Positions 43,924-55,650 are shown, counted from the first letter of the stretch. The stretch: 64,000 bases of DNA from Epichloe hybrida (GCA_019022495.1 JAFEKR010000028.1:802726-866725), one strand, 5' to 3'. Program-made: numbers and translations. The notes: a model not told the origin generated them from the letters alone.

Positions 43924-45627
43924 ATGCCGTGTCAACCACCACAACCATGGCTCCCGCCATTAGCCATTCAGCTGAACCACCTGACGACCGAGCCAGCGCC
44001 CATCAAGCCGGATGATCAAGAGCCACGACGCATCATCAGAGCACATGTTCCGTCCTCCTCAGGAAGAGCGTCTCTTCTGGGAGAGAATGGCGGCTCAGAA
44101 CCCTGCCCGACACCTGCCATCTCGGCCGCCGCAAAGAGGTGGAACGAGTCGCCCGCGAGCATGATCCGCCTCGCCGCCGCATTCTTTTGTTTCCTGGTCA
44201 TGGGGGCCACCGATGCTGCGTACGGTGTAAGTCGCAACATGGAGCCCATGTCGCCAAGTCACGAATGCGTGCTCACTGCTGACTGGTGAACCGGATGCGC
44301 AAAATCGACAGCCTCTTATTCCATATGTACGCATTCTCTCGTGTCCGGGACCTCTGCGTCGGCGACGAAGCACTAACGGTTGCATGCTCAGCTCCAGAGC
44401 TACTACCATCTTTCGTACATTGTCGTTTCCCTCGTCTTTCTGTCCCCCGTCGTCGGCTATGTGTCGTCTGCGCTGCTGAGCAACTACCTGCATCACAAGC
44501 TGGGACAGCGGGGGGTCGCTGTCATCTGCGGAGGCTGCCACGTAGCGGCCTACACCATCATCGTGCTGCACCCGCCGTACACGGCGCTTGTATTTGCATT
44601 TGTTCTCGCGGGTTTCGGAAACGGAGTGGCGGACGCGGCGTGGAATGCATGGGTTGGCAACCTCGCCAATTCTAGTGAGCTGTTGGGGGTTTTGCACGCC
44701 TTTTACGGTGCAGGTAGTGTGGTCAGTCCGTTGATTGCCACAGCGCTTGTCACAAAGGCAGATTTGCCATGGTTTTCGTTCTACTATATCATGGTGAGTT
44801 TTGTTTTCTCGTTTCCCCTTTTTCTATCAAGACGGGAGAAATGCCCTTTATTGACTCCTTGATAGATTGGCTTGGCAGCTGTCGAAACGGTCTCCCTGGC
44901 ATGGGCGTTCTGGGAATCTTCTGGCGCCGAGTACCGACAGCTTCACAAGACCAACGGACTTGAAAATGAGACGGGCCTCACCGACGCCCTGTTCAAGATG
45001 CCGTCCGCCCGAGTCTTCTGGGTAGCAGCACTGTTCCTCTTCTGCCTCGTCGGTATCGAGGTCGCCCTTGGAGGCTGGATCGTCGTCTTCATGCTGCGTG
45101 TTCGAAATGGCGGGCCATTCGCAAGCGGCATGTCGGCTGTTGGCTTCTGGCTTGGCATCACCATCGGGAGTGCCACTCTAGGATTTGTGACTCCTCGGCT
45201 GGGCGTCAAGTTGTCCACTGGTGTAGGAGAAAAACTCCCTTCTGCTTCATCCGAGCATGCGACGGGCCACTAACGCGTCCGACAGATGTATATTGGAGCG
45301 GCTGCAGGTCTGGAACTCATCTTTTGGCTGGTTCCTCAGTTTTATGTCTCCGCTGTCGCCGTCGTCTTTCAGGGTTTCTTTCTCGGTCCTCTTTTTCCCA
45401 ATGCTATTTTTGTCGCGAGCAGACTGTTGCCTCGTCAGCACCATGTTGTCGTCATCGGATTTGCGTCTGCTTTTGGCGGATGTGGTGCTGCCGTTATCCC
45501 GTTTGTGACTGGCATGTTGGCGCAAGCACAGGATCCAAAGGTCTTGCAGCCAATTGTGCTTTCTTTGTTGTTCGTCATGCTTGGCATTTGGTTTTGCTTT
45601 CCTCGTATCGATAAAAAGAAGGAGTAA
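43924..45627 (+). CDS. MFS transporter
   Basis: Five exons (43924-44226, 44312-44326, 44392-44793, 44866-45222, 45286-45627) splice in phase to about 472 aa. Exon 2 is a 15-nt micro-exon encoding PLIPY, which bridges GATDAAYG to LQSYYHLSYIVVS. This is the conserved start of a fungal MFS group (GAxDAAYGxLIPxLExYY) whose members have about 12 helices. Other marks: QRGVAVICGGCHVAAY, GFGNGVADAAWNAWVG, HAFYGAGSVVSPLIA, and in the second half FLVGIEVALGGWIV-like and QGFFLGPLFPNAIFV segments. The overall pattern is close to BSC6/fucose-permease-like MFS proteins; the substrate is unknown. The first 70 residues are a hydrophilic cytoplasmic head. The ATG at 43924 is preceded in frame by another (43894); the shorter form is chosen only because both lack a signal and is uncertain. 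It lies about 200 bp from MITE copy 2, which is in its promoter region. Confidence 0.87.
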
Positions 45628-46004
45628 GGTGGCACTGAAAAAAAAACATTCTTTCAAAATGGTTCAGACTATGGCTTCATCTTTATTAAGAGCTTGTCCT
45701 AACGCAAGCTACACACATATTTATCATTTGTACGAGCAATAAATGGTAAGATGCGGAGGATTTTCAAACTGTACGGACAGGTCCTAGATTGGGTTGCGCA
45801 AAACACAAATAGATTCAGTCTCAAAATTTTTTTTTGGGGGGGGGGGGGGGACATTGGAATGCCAAATTCGCCTGGTTTAAAAAGTAAAAGAGTACCTTCT
45901 CACCGTAACGACGCCGGTCCTCCGGCTGTACGTGGACGCATGCTGACCTGGCTATAGTCTTTACCCGTCCAAGCATACCAATTTCCACCAATATCATCGT
46001 TACT
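45628..46004. other. Convergent intergenic region
   Basis: 3' ends of the MFS transporter (+) and the acetyltransferase (-) meet here. A G12-13 run lies at about 45838-45851. No gene. Confidence 0.5.
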
Positions 46005-46788
46005 TTACTCGACGTCAGGTACAGCACTTACCGTCTTGATAACTCTAGCTGGCGTTCCGATAGCCACCGAGAAATCAGGGATCGACTTTGTCACAACAGA
46101 GCCACTTCCGACGGTGCACCCCTTGCCGATCTTCACGCCGGGCATGATGGTCGTGTTTCCGCCGATCCAACAATCGTCCCCAACCTCGACAGACCTGGCA
46201 TACTCGACTCCGTCGCGTCGTGATTGCACGCCCGTCTCGTGGGTAGCGGCAAAGATGGACACGAATGGGCCAAACATGACACGGTTTCCAATCTTGACCA
46301 TGCCGCAATCCAGAATGACAAGACTGGTACATAATCAGGTGAATGCGCATGTTGTGAGTGGGCAAGAGCGCTGGTGGCTTACTTGAAGTTGGAGTAAAAC
46401 GTGTGACCAATGGAGATGTTGCACCCATAGTCAATGTTGAGCGGTGGCTCAATGAAGGCTCCCTGGCCGACACTGCCCAACATTTGCTTCAGCATGGCCT
46501 CTCTGTCCGCGACTAGAGAGTCCGACGTGGCGTCATCGGGGAAGTGGTGGTTGTATTTGTGCATGAGGCGTCTGGCGCGGAACCGACCTTCTACAAGTTC
46601 CTTGGCTTGCGCGTCGTATCTAGGGAAGTCGGCGCAGTGTTGGTGCTGAAGAATCAGAAGGGGATGCTTTTCATTCTGGGGACATACAATTGCCCCGAGA
46701 TCATCCTTTCGTATTGCTCGCACCACGGGGTGTTAGAGAGCGTCTTTGCGAAAGCAATGGTTTCCGGATCCTTTTCCGTACTCGCCAT
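46005..46788 (-). CDS. Sugar O-acetyltransferase (maltose acetyltransferase family)
   Basis: Three exons (46788-46688, 46619-46383, 46323-46005) give about 218 aa. The N-terminus has the Mac domain (MISGQLYDAQAKELVEGRFR), a short helical segment typical of maltose/galactoside O-acetyltransferases. Then comes a left-handed beta-helix of hexapeptide repeats (VKIGNRVMFGPFVSIF, VEVGDDCWIGGNTTIMPGVK, IGKGCTVGSGSVVTKSIP). These enzymes transfer acetyl from acetyl-CoA to a sugar hydroxyl; the catalytic His is probably in FAATHETG. The chain ends AIGTPARVIKTVSAVPDVE. A consensus donor (GTAAGT) lies just after VIKT at about 46033, so a spliced variant with a different tail cannot be excluded. The protein is cytosolic by composition. 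The physiological substrate in fungi is unknown. Confidence 0.88.
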
Positions 46789-48136
46789 CTTGGATTTGCA
46801 ACGGCCGGATTTCTTCACGAGAGGAGATGGTGACGACGGGTGGTTACCGAGAAGTAAAAAAATCAATCAAATTTATGAACATGGGTTTACTCTGGGCGGT
46901 TTGCGTCGCGCCTTCCCCGATGTGTTCCAGCCGTGACGCCCCGTTAGCGGGGGCATGGGGGAGCAAATTATGTAGCTTCATGTCTGTCTGTCACTTGTAC
47001 GTTCGATTATCCGTGTGGTCCTATACAGCGCCGACGCTGGAGTAAGTACCTACTACCTACTACCCCCAGATTCACGTCCGTCTGAACAAGCTCTACCACC
47101 CGCTTCGCAGCATCGCCAAACCCCGACTCGACAAACAATCCAAGATTAGATTCCTTGAGCTAGTGCATCGTCTGTTCAGAATCCAGGCTCAACGCAACTC
47201 CCAAATGCGGCTACGTTTCATGCCCGTTCAGGGCAAGGTTTCAGGTTCTTCCGCGGGTAATGAGTCTCAACTTGTCGAGTCCAGGTCCCCCATCCACTCA
47301 CCCCAATTGTGTCAATTGTGGCAGAGCAAGAGGGCCAACTGCTCGGCCCCTTTTTCTGCTTCATCGACCTTCAGTGATATTCATGACCCGCATGTTGCGG
47401 GGGCTCGGGACCTGGGCGTGCAAGAAGAGAAAGAGACATCGAGAAAGCTCGGAGACTGGCTCCGTACAAGCCATCGTTTTACGGTAACACCGTCCGGGAA
47501 ATTTATTCCCGGAAGAGGTGGCCTTTCAATGTCAATGTCACTTTGTCAAGACGCGTGACGCTGCACAACCGGCTTGGTGCACGTGGATATTTTGGGCCAC
47601 CAACGTATGTAGACGCTCTTTACAATCTATCTATCTGAAGCGGCGCGAGTAATGCACTACCTCGTCCTGGTGGCACAAATTCACATTAGATCAAAGTGGA
47701 GGCAGAGAGAGATTTCGTCTGCGCACCAGCCAGACATTTTGATTGAAGACTACTCTAATACGGGTCCTGGGCTTTGGACACCACCAGTCTTTCCATATTC
47801 CAGCATATCGTCGCGGCTCTTCCAGACCCTCCATGATCCAGCAAGGGACGTTGCAGGAAATTTTGATGCCTTCGATGGCTGTCATGCGTGCTTGGCCTTG
47901 GAAACGATGCCGCGGCCACGGCATCTCACCCCATACAGTAGTTCTACTTTACACTTGAGCAGTCTCTCACTAACATTAGGCCAGCAACCCTTATCACTTG
48001 ACATCAAGACTATAATCTCCTATACTAAAGCTTGCAGTTTTCTTCAGTCTGGGAGAGAGAACCTGTGTCGGGAAACGATTCATCTCCCGAAAAACTCCTA
48101 GACATATTTTAGTCCTCGTCCAAAGGTAACAACACG
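46789..48136. other. Intergenic region upstream of the acetyltransferase gene
   Basis: It carries the promoter of the acetyltransferase and, to the right, the 3' flank of the histidine-phosphatase gene. No open frame is recognisable. Confidence 0.45.
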
Positions 48137-49638
48137 TCAAACACAGCTATGAGAACACACCAACCCGTCCACAAAATTTCCAAATAATTGGCAAAAGCTA
48201 GAAACGAGATGAACAAAGTGAACAAGCAAACAAGTAAACAAGCAAACAAGTAAACAAGCAAACAAGTAAACAAGCAAACAAGTAAATAAGCAAACAAGTA
48301 AACAAGTAAACAAGCAAACAAGTAAACAAGCAAACAACAGATCGAACGCGTAGCAAAGCCGATGTCAAAAAATGCCTCTTGCATAGGGGGACTTACCATC
48401 CTCGTTCTGGGCCGCCGCTCAAGAAGCTGCAGTCACTGTTCAGATGACACTCCCAGCCGCCGATCGAATCTGCTGCTGTGTCTGTAATGTAGGAATGTGT
48501 GAGTAGGCGTGTCACAGGCCCATGTTTCGAGGCACACTGCCATGCAAGTGGCAGCAACCTCTGCAGTGCCCTTCGTACAGCTTGCCGGTTGAGCTCAACA
48601 ACGCTGGCAAAGTACTGTACTGCACGTCTCGAGTGCCGCAGCGTTGCTCACATACCTGGTTCAGATGGTTTCGGGCGGCGGTCACCGCGGCTGGCCAAAG
48701 AATCTTTTGCAGTGGCGCTGGTCCCGGTCCCGGTCCGGTTATAGACGCTCAAACCACATGTGTAGGCGTGAAAGTCGTCCATGTCCACGCTGGCAGGAAC
48801 CTGGGCGGTCAGAATGCGTCCGATCAGAATGATGACAGCTGCATGGCTGCAGAGAACAACGGCCCGAGTACCGTCTGCATCGCACTGGTCGATGATACCC
48901 CTCAGGGCCTTGGTGATCCTCTGTTGCAACTGCCCCAGCGTCTCGCCTCTCCTGGACGGCGTAACGACTGACGCGTATTCAAGGTCATAACTCGGAAACA
49001 TGCCCTTGAGTACCTCCGGCGCAGCTGGCTCCGGGTGATCAAACGGAGCGGACCCGAACCACTCACGAATGCCATGCTCAGGAAGCATCTTGGTCACTGG
49101 GGCATGACCATCGGGGAGCAAGGATCCCCCACCCGTTGTACCGGATGCATGACCACTTCCGAGAGCGTGAGCCCTCTTTGCCGTGGCCTGGGCCTCTTGT
49201 TGCTGAAGTTCCATGAACGGGGCCATGGTCTGCAAGCATCTGTAGAAGGGACTAGAATACACCTTGTCGACCTTGGGGTCCAAGGTCATGAGATGTCTCC
49301 CCATCTCCTTACTCTGGTCTATTCCATACGACGTGAGCGCCGGATCTCCCTGGATACCGGTCGGAGACGGCATGCCGCTGTAGACTCCTGTTTTAGGATC
49401 AACGGACCAGCTGGAGCGAAACTAAATCGGGCGAAAAGTGAAAGAAGAGATGGGCCGAGTCAATACTGTGCTTGCCCATTACATTGCAAAGAAACCATGG
49501 TGATTTTTAATTTCTTGTTCTTGCCCTGAGGTACCTGGTCTTCTTCCTATTGTCTTGGCTACCGGGGTCTGTTGAACAAAAGAGCAAAGGAACGCCACTC
49601 ACCCCATGCCGCACCACGTATATTTTTTCCAAAACCAT
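48137..49638 (-). CDS. Histidine phosphatase superfamily protein (TFIIIC tau55/SFC7-like)
   Basis: Exons 49638-49603, 49421-48656 and 48481-48397 are secure. Exon 1 encodes MVLEKIYVVRHG with the catalytic RHG motif, continued in exon 2 by FRSSWSVDPKTGVYSGMP. The second conserved elements are YSSPFYRCLQT and AVVLCSHAAVIILIGR (second catalytic His). The third exon reads GGWECHLNSDCSFLSGGPERGW, a pattern I associate with filamentous fungal members of this group. Similarity of the start to yeast Tfc7 (tau55, a TFIIIC subunit with a phosphoglycerate-mutase-like domain) suggests that assignment, but the TFIIIC-specific C-terminal domain is not visible. The last intron contains a ~117-bp minisatellite. 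The final exon is uncertain: the predicted phase gives only three residues and a stop (48137), whereas an adjacent frame would end VFDVLLPLDED. Confidence 0.75.
48221..48337. repeat. 8-bp minisatellite (AAACAAGY)n
   Basis: About 14 copies of AAACAAGC/AAACAAGT alternate over 117 bp, inside the last intron of the histidine-phosphatase gene (minus strand). It produces open frames rich in Leu, Val, Phe and Cys that are not genes. Confidence 0.95.
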
Positions 49639-51519
49639 TGTTCTGCAATGTTGGGAGTGTCCGTAGTTGAGTAAGAGCTGGACTCTGGAGCAACCGAATC
49701 TTTCAAAAAAAAGAGAACAAGGACTCCAGCACGTTTTTAAATCAAAATCGAATAGAAGGATAGAAGATGAAGCAGGAAGTTCCTCCCTATTGGTATGATA
49801 TTTTGATGCGGTGAAAATTACCTAGCGAGAGGCAATACTTTCGCCATCTCCCGTCACCGAAAAAGGCGTGCAGGAATAAGGAGGGAGGCGTCTGATCAGC
49901 GGAAGACGAAAGGGTCCCAGACGCCACGGGGTGTCCTGTTCAGGAGATGAAGGTCGGTGAAGAACAAGTTGGATGATGGGCCGTCAGGGTGTCGGGGGTG
50001 TCAGGATGTCCCTTTCTTTATTTTATTCTCCTTCGGTACCGTATCCCCGGGTTAGACGGGCTGTTCCAGAGCGCTCTCGCACCGGCACTAGGGCGAGATT
50101 AGAGACGATGCCGGTGGACGAGTAGTTGAAGTTGTCCGTTGGGCGTTGTTGGTCGTTGAAGGTTGTCGGCGGGACGCCAAGGTGGTCCGAGGCCACGAAC
50201 GGGCCCCACAAAACCTGGGACATTGTTAACTCATTCATGAAATGCAGAATACATTTCCGACGACTCCTGCAGATAAATTTAAGAAAGAGGGGGGGGAGGA
50301 TTTTGTTTGCCAACCCACCACCTCTTTCTGTGCGAGTCCAATTGGCCGGACCGGGCGAATCCCCCATGGTTACCCAAGGGTACAGCAGCACGCGACACGG
50401 ACATTTTTCATCTCTGCTCCCCGTTGATCCGTGCAAGATCCCCGGTTCTCCTCATGCGCAGCAGCACGCAGCAGCGCAGGACATGTGCTGTGCTCCCCCC
50501 AACTCCGTGCCCATTGTCTCGTGTGACCTGTCATGTGTCATGGCATGCCATGTCATGCCATGTCACGCCCTCGCGAGCGCGAGAGCACGCCCCCCTTTGG
50601 CCGTCCCCCACAATCCTTGTCTATTGACGACTCGTCGTTGTCGATGCATGCATAATGATTCGGGACCGTCTTGAAAGAATGAAAAAAAAAAAAAAACAAG
50701 AGGGGCCATTCAGATGAAGAATGTGGGACATGTTCAATATTATTTGTTTGGGAGGGGGTGCATCTTCTCTTCTGTTCACGGGGCGCATTGTAATACTCCG
50801 TACAATGCAGCCAGTTGGAAATGGCTTTCTTTATCGGTCCATTCTGTTTGGGGATGCAAGAGGTCAGGCTACGCATGGTACATATGTGTGAGGGAGAGAG
50901 CTTAGATTCCAGACAATGCATCTTTGCGAATCAGTCGAACGATAATGTTGGTCGTTGGGGTATAGGTTAGCTGCTTCACGAGGACTGGTCATTGAAAATG
51001 GTCACAGGTGCGAATTTCGTTCAGTTTCAATGTCTATGGACACGCTGGCCATGCAGGCTGCTTGTAAAAGCTAAATGTGACTGCCGTCGTGGCATAACTT
51101 GTCGGTGAGTACATACAAGTCGGAAAGATGTAAGGAATGGCGTACCCGGGCTGGACCTGACCTCGGGATACTACGATGGTGCCCAATAATTATCATAGAG
51201 CCCCGGTGCCATCTGATGACAGCCCCCAGTGAACAATGGTACCAACAGAACTCGGTCTTCCCATGACCCCCGTTCGTCTCCATCTCCATATCCCAGGAAA
51301 AGTCAATCTACCGCAAACGCCCATAAGATGTTCTAAACCGAAAACGAGAAGAGAAAATCAAATACAAGTGAACGAGACATACGAGGTCCTCGCATTTATC
51401 CAAGCGCATAAATCATGCGCAACCTTGACTCTCAGTCGCCACCATGTTCCTGGAAAAAAAGAAAAAAAAAAACTGTGCATCTGGCCAGAGGATTTCTCAG
51501 TCGGTCGTGGTCAAGCATT
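49639..51519. other. Intergenic region, no supported gene
   Basis: It should hold the promoter of the phosphatase gene at its left end and the 3' flank of the F-box gene (both read leftwards). ATGCCATGTC-type repeats occur at about 50540-50566, with a short palindromic motif (TACTCCGTACA at about 50794). Some short open frames exist but have no recognisable domain. Confidence 0.45.
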
Positions 51520-53598
51520 TCACATAACGGTGCAAGCTCCCGTCGTTCGCGCCCGCCGACGACCGACAATGAATCCGTCCTCTTCGTTCATTTGGAGAGC
51601 ATGAGCATCTCTGGCGCGTCGTCTTCTTCGGCGAGTGCCTACACCTCCTACCCCGGCCTCTTCATGTGCTTGCATATAGTCGGCCCATTTTCGCTCTAGT
51701 TTGCCAGCAGATGAGAGATCACCCCGTAGCACTCGCTTCTGGTGTTCGTCGACCGTCATCTGGAAGCCGTAAAAACATTTCAGCCCGATGATCTCGGTCG
51801 GGTACGTCATTTTCCCCGGTTGTCCCACGGACGGCCTGATCTGGGCGTTACGGAACAGAACCTCTCGGATCCCAGTCCAAGTGATATTCTGACAGTCGTA
51901 GACAGCCAGCTGAAGCGTAATCCTGGGCCGCTCATCCGCAGTGAACGATCTCTTGGATCGCTTGATGATCATGGCCGCAGCCTCGGCTAGGGAAAGGTCG
52001 CTGATCCGCGTGTTATCCATGTCAACACTTTTCAAATTCAGGCATCTATGCAGCACTGGTAGCATGCCGACGTCACTAATGCCTTCGCAACAACTGATGG
52101 ACAAATGCTCCAGAGTCTCTGCACAAGGAGCTTTGGCAAGGTGCTCTGACATGAGTGAGTTTGTAAGCTCTTCTAAGTCTTCCAACTCGAGATGGGTGAG
52201 TCGCGGGGTCGAGGCGAGTATTGGCTCGAGTGCTGCGTCAGTAATTGATCTACACCCCGAGAGTTGAAGTCCTTCCAATGCTGGCACAGCATAGCCAATG
52301 GATCGAACGCCGCTGCTAGATAATCGGTTGCATCGACTTAGGTCCAAGTGTCTCAACTTCCGAGGAGGAACAATGGGTCGCCCGGTCAGTATGTCAAGCT
52401 CTGGGTCATGGCCTTGCATCATGACTTGAAGAGCGTCATCAGTCAGCTCGACGCATCCACAGAGAACGAGACGCTCAAGATTGTTGGTGGCGAATATAGC
52501 CTCAGCCGTTGCCACGTCGTCAAAGCCTCGTACTTCTCCGGCTCTCAAATCGTTCAATCTGGGACAGGAATCGATAATGGCCTTGATTCCTCGGGCTTCC
52601 ACTTTGTTACACCACGAGACATTGAAAGTTTGCAGCTGTGGACATGATTCAGCAATGATCCTGCATGACGTGTTGGAGACGGCAGACAAGCCCGTCAGGT
52701 TGAGGTGGACCAGCTTCTCGTTTGTTCGCAACAAAGTGTGCAGAGTGTTTTTCTGGAAGTTTCGACAGCCCTCCAACGTAGCGTTCATCAGATTTCTACA
52801 AGCTTTGACAATGGCCTCTGTTCGCTTGTAGTGTTCCACCTGGACACAGCCTCTCAGGTTCAAATCTTTGATAAAAGGGCCCGCAGAAACAATAATTCTA
52901 GCGAGCGATTCGGCGGGGATTTCCTTGTAAAACTCGGAAGCATCGAGCGAGGTCCACAACTGCCCGTCGAAGCAGAATTTGTAGAATGACTTGCTAACTC
53001 TGGAGGTCTGAACCAGCTCTTTTGGCCAGAGGAAGGACAATATTCGCACCCGAACTTCGTGGGGTATGTTTTCCCAAAAGGGAAATGAGGGCTTTAATGG
53101 TCCCTTTGCCAGTGTTTTCAATTTGTTCTGTGCTTCCGATTTGGTCGACCTCAAGTCGGCGGGGAGTGCAGCCACAGGAGGTGCGCCATTTTGACCAACG
53201 TTGTCGATTTTCCGAACGGCAAGTTGACTCACGGTGCTGTCGAAGAAGGGGAATTCGTGGCTACAAGTTTGCGAGATGGAAGCTGGGACGCTCGGCAGAC
53301 CCAGCGGTGATGATTGGGGGGTCGAGGATCTGGCACCGGACGGAGTTTGGGGAGGGTCGACGGCTGCGAGGCTGGCACAAGAAAGTGTGCCTCTCGTACT
53401 GTATGGGCTACTGACTGAACGAGAGCGGCGAAGGCCATTCAGAGACGGTGAGGATGATATTCTTTGCAAACCTCGTAGTAAACGCTGACGGCTTTTGCCT
53501 TTGATGGGTGTCTCAGGAGAGGTGGAGATAATTCTGCCGCTGGTCGACCTTGTCGTCGATGGGGGCGGAGTAGAAGAATCTCTGTCAATGGTGGCCAT
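51520..53598 (-). CDS. F-box/leucine-rich-repeat protein
   Basis: Single exon of about 692 aa from the ATG at 53598 (MATIDRDSS); an in-frame ATG 44 codons upstream adds a low-complexity start and is less likely. The N-terminus is Ser/Pro-rich. The F-box lies at about residues 172-215 (WENIPHEVRVRILSFLWPKE through GQLW) and recruits Skp1 to build an SCF ubiquitin ligase. Some ten leucine-rich repeats of the AMN1/GRR1-type follow (~240-560), with the cysteine-containing pattern LVLCGCVELTDDALQ, LDLSRCNRLSSSGV, LQLSGCRSITDAALEP and LSISCCEGISDVGM. The C-terminus carries RRRRRRARDAHAL and ends RTTGACTVM. LRRs choose the substrate; which one is unknown. The order resembles fission yeast Pof2-class and human FBXL proteins. 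No intron is evident, unusual for a gene of this size here. Confidence 0.9.
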   Translation of the reverse strand: MATIDRDSSTPPPSTTRSTSGRIISTSPETPIKGKSRQRLLRGLQRISSSPSLNGLRRSRSVSSPYSTRGTLSCASLAAVDPPQTPSGARSSTPQSSPLGLPSVPASISQTCSHEFPFFDSTVSQLAVRKIDNVGQNGAPPVAALPADLRSTKSEAQNKLKTLAKGPLKPSFPFWENIPHEVRVRILSFLWPKELVQTSRVSKSFYKFCFDGQLWTSLDASEFYKEIPAESLARIIVSAGPFIKDLNLRGCVQVEHYKRTEAIVKACRNLMNATLEGCRNFQKNTLHTLLRTNEKLVHLNLTGLSAVSNTSCRIIAESCPQLQTFNVSWCNKVEARGIKAIIDSCPRLNDLRAGEVRGFDDVATAEAIFATNNLERLVLCGCVELTDDALQVMMQGHDPELDILTGRPIVPPRKLRHLDLSRCNRLSSSGVRSIGYAVPALEGLQLSGCRSITDAALEPILASTPRLTHLELEDLEELTNSLMSEHLAKAPCAETLEHLSISCCEGISDVGMLPVLHRCLNLKSVDMDNTRISDLSLAEAAAMIIKRSKRSFTADERPRITLQLAVYDCQNITWTGIREVLFRNAQIRPSVGQPGKMTYPTEIIGLKCFYGFQMTVDEHQKRVLRGDLSSAGKLERKWADYMQAHEEAGVGGVGTRRRRRRARDAHALQMNEEDGFIVGRRRARTTGACTVM

Positions 53599-54692
53599 TT
53601 TGACTTGGTTCTGGGAGTAATAGCTGACCAGGCGACCTTTTCTCTCTCTGTTTTTGCGTGTTTGTGTGTGTATCTTGATGGGGGAGTTTTGTCCATCAAT
53701 AGCCGAAAGTAGTAGCCTGCTCTTTCTCAATGGATTTCATCGACAGTTCTGTCGCGGGGCTTGACGTGGAAAGACGACTATGGTTCTGTTGACAAGACGA
53801 CTGAGCTGAGTGATGTCCAGCGGACGAAATTCGATTCGGAACAAGCGGAGACAATATACGAGGCTGTCCGTGATGGCAAGCCACCGTCTCGCGGTGAGTG
53901 AAGCTCGATCCAGCGAGAGTAGAGAAGAGACACGAGTTGACCAGTTGACAGACAGGATTGACAGAGAAGATGCCGTTATCAGCATAGAGGACAAGGGCAG
54001 CCAGTAACCAGGTTGGTCTCGCGATAAGCAGCCTAATAACGTGATCAGCGGTACATAACCTCGGACCGCGGGGTCTGGTCAGCAGGTCAGCAGGTTGTCG
54101 CTCCGGGAGGGCACCTGCGCCTTTGGCCGAGCTGTCACGCAACAACGCGACGAACCAGGATGGCGACTGTGGTATCAACAGAAACGAGGCACACATCCAT
54201 TCAGAAAGCCATCATCATGATTGATCATGTGGGCGGGAAGAAGAGCGATGGTGAAATCAAGGAGAAGCGCTTTTCGCGCGGCTTCGAAGAGGGGGGGGGG
54301 GGCCTTGTAAATCAATGGACCCTGCTTTCCCAGTCGACAGCACCCTGGAGGGCAGTGGGCGCTGGGCAGAAGGCTGAAGGCTGAAGGCTGGCCACCCTTG
54401 GACCCGCTTGGACCGTGTGGGACCTGGACTGCTAGAAGGCAAGGCTAGGGTTTCCCCGCCGTCTGCGGCTGCCACGGACGGGGGACTAGCATTATTCTTT
54501 GTTCTGGTCAAGTATACCCATCCAACAACAGCAGCCAACACGCAGGAAACAAGTCATTAAATCGTGGCCGCAGATCTGCTGGGGCAACATGGCTTTCTTC
54601 CCACAATCGGAGAAAAAAGCCCTTTTCTGCACCATGCATTTACAGTCCAGGCTTTCTATTCGCAGAACGATTCCGACGCACCTAGTTCGTAC

Positions 54693-54728
54693 TATGTATG
54701 TATGTATGTATGTATGTATGTATGTATG
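54693..54728. repeat. (TATG)9 microsatellite
   Basis: Nine perfect tetranucleotides in the F-box/PAS-kinase intergenic region. Confidence 0.95.
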
Positions 54729-55364
54729 CGGCCTTTATCGGGTGCTGCGCACTTTCAAGTCTGAAAATATGAGACTCGAATATCGCCACTAGATCGACCA
54801 AGCGCCCGCCCGCTAGTTCAAGGTCCCTTCCTGCCTTACTGCCTTGCTCTCCTGCTGTGTTTCCGTGTGTCCGTGTGTCCGTGTTTCCCCTTCGTGCCTC
54901 CCCAGCGCCCGCCTCGGCCGCCTCGGTTTCGACCAGGGGTTATCTCGTCTGCCCGTGCTGCACATTCTTATGTAAACAACAGAATAAAACCACCTACTGT
55001 TCCTTTTGCTGCCATCAGATGCATACTGAGTCCCGTGGCTTGTAGAAGTCGGACGGCATGTCTGCCAAACGGTGGCATTTAATGTGCAGATGATCAATGC
55101 CACTACAATGCAATGGAAAGAACATATTATGGCTCAGAAGAATCCGAGCATGTTATTGTTAGTGAGCACCGCCAATCCCCCAACACCAGCGACCGTGGAA
55201 AGGCTCGAGCTCAGACCAACCCGATGTGCTGTGAATATCCTGTACCTGTTGTGCATTTTGTCGACTGCTTTGATCCGTTGTTTATCTGCAATTGCGCCCT
55301 TATTGATTCCCGCCGCATACCTCGTGTTGCGATTGCAGCATGTCGATGGATCGTTCCCGTCACC

Positions 55365-55436
55365 GGTGCTTCGACAGATGCTTCGACAGATGCTTCGACA
55401 GATGCTTCGACAGGTGCTTCGACAGGTGCTTCGACA
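55365..55436. repeat. 12-bp tandem array, six copies
   Basis: Six units of GRTGCTTCGACA (first, fifth and sixth with G, the others with A at position 2) without indels. Confidence 0.95.
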
Positions 55437-55650
55437 GGTTCTGTTGGGCATGCGTGGCCAATCCGAACAAAAATGTCAGCTGGTTGATGTCAATGGGAAC
55501 CCCTCCTTCTTCTTCTTGGCCCGCCCTTCCTATGAGTCCTGTAACTCCTGTCACTGTCGACTGAGTCAACGAGTTTTGCGTTTTGCTGCCCCCTCGCTTA
55601 CGGAGGCACTCGCTCGCTCGTGCGGCCCGCTTTGAGCTGGCAGCCCCAGC

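Noticed and set aside
44095..44697. Minus-strand open frame of 200 codons opposite the MFS gene
   Set aside because: Antisense to conserved helices and crosses two introns of the MFS gene.
48221..48337. Regular spaced repeats considered as a CRISPR-like array
   Set aside because: Unit is 8 bp, contiguous, without spacers, in a eukaryotic genome.
48109..48399. A 96-codon minus-strand frame rich in Leu/Val/Cys that looks like a membrane protein
   Set aside because: It is translated minisatellite (8-bp unit) inside an intron of the phosphatase gene; repeat periodicity, not a protein.
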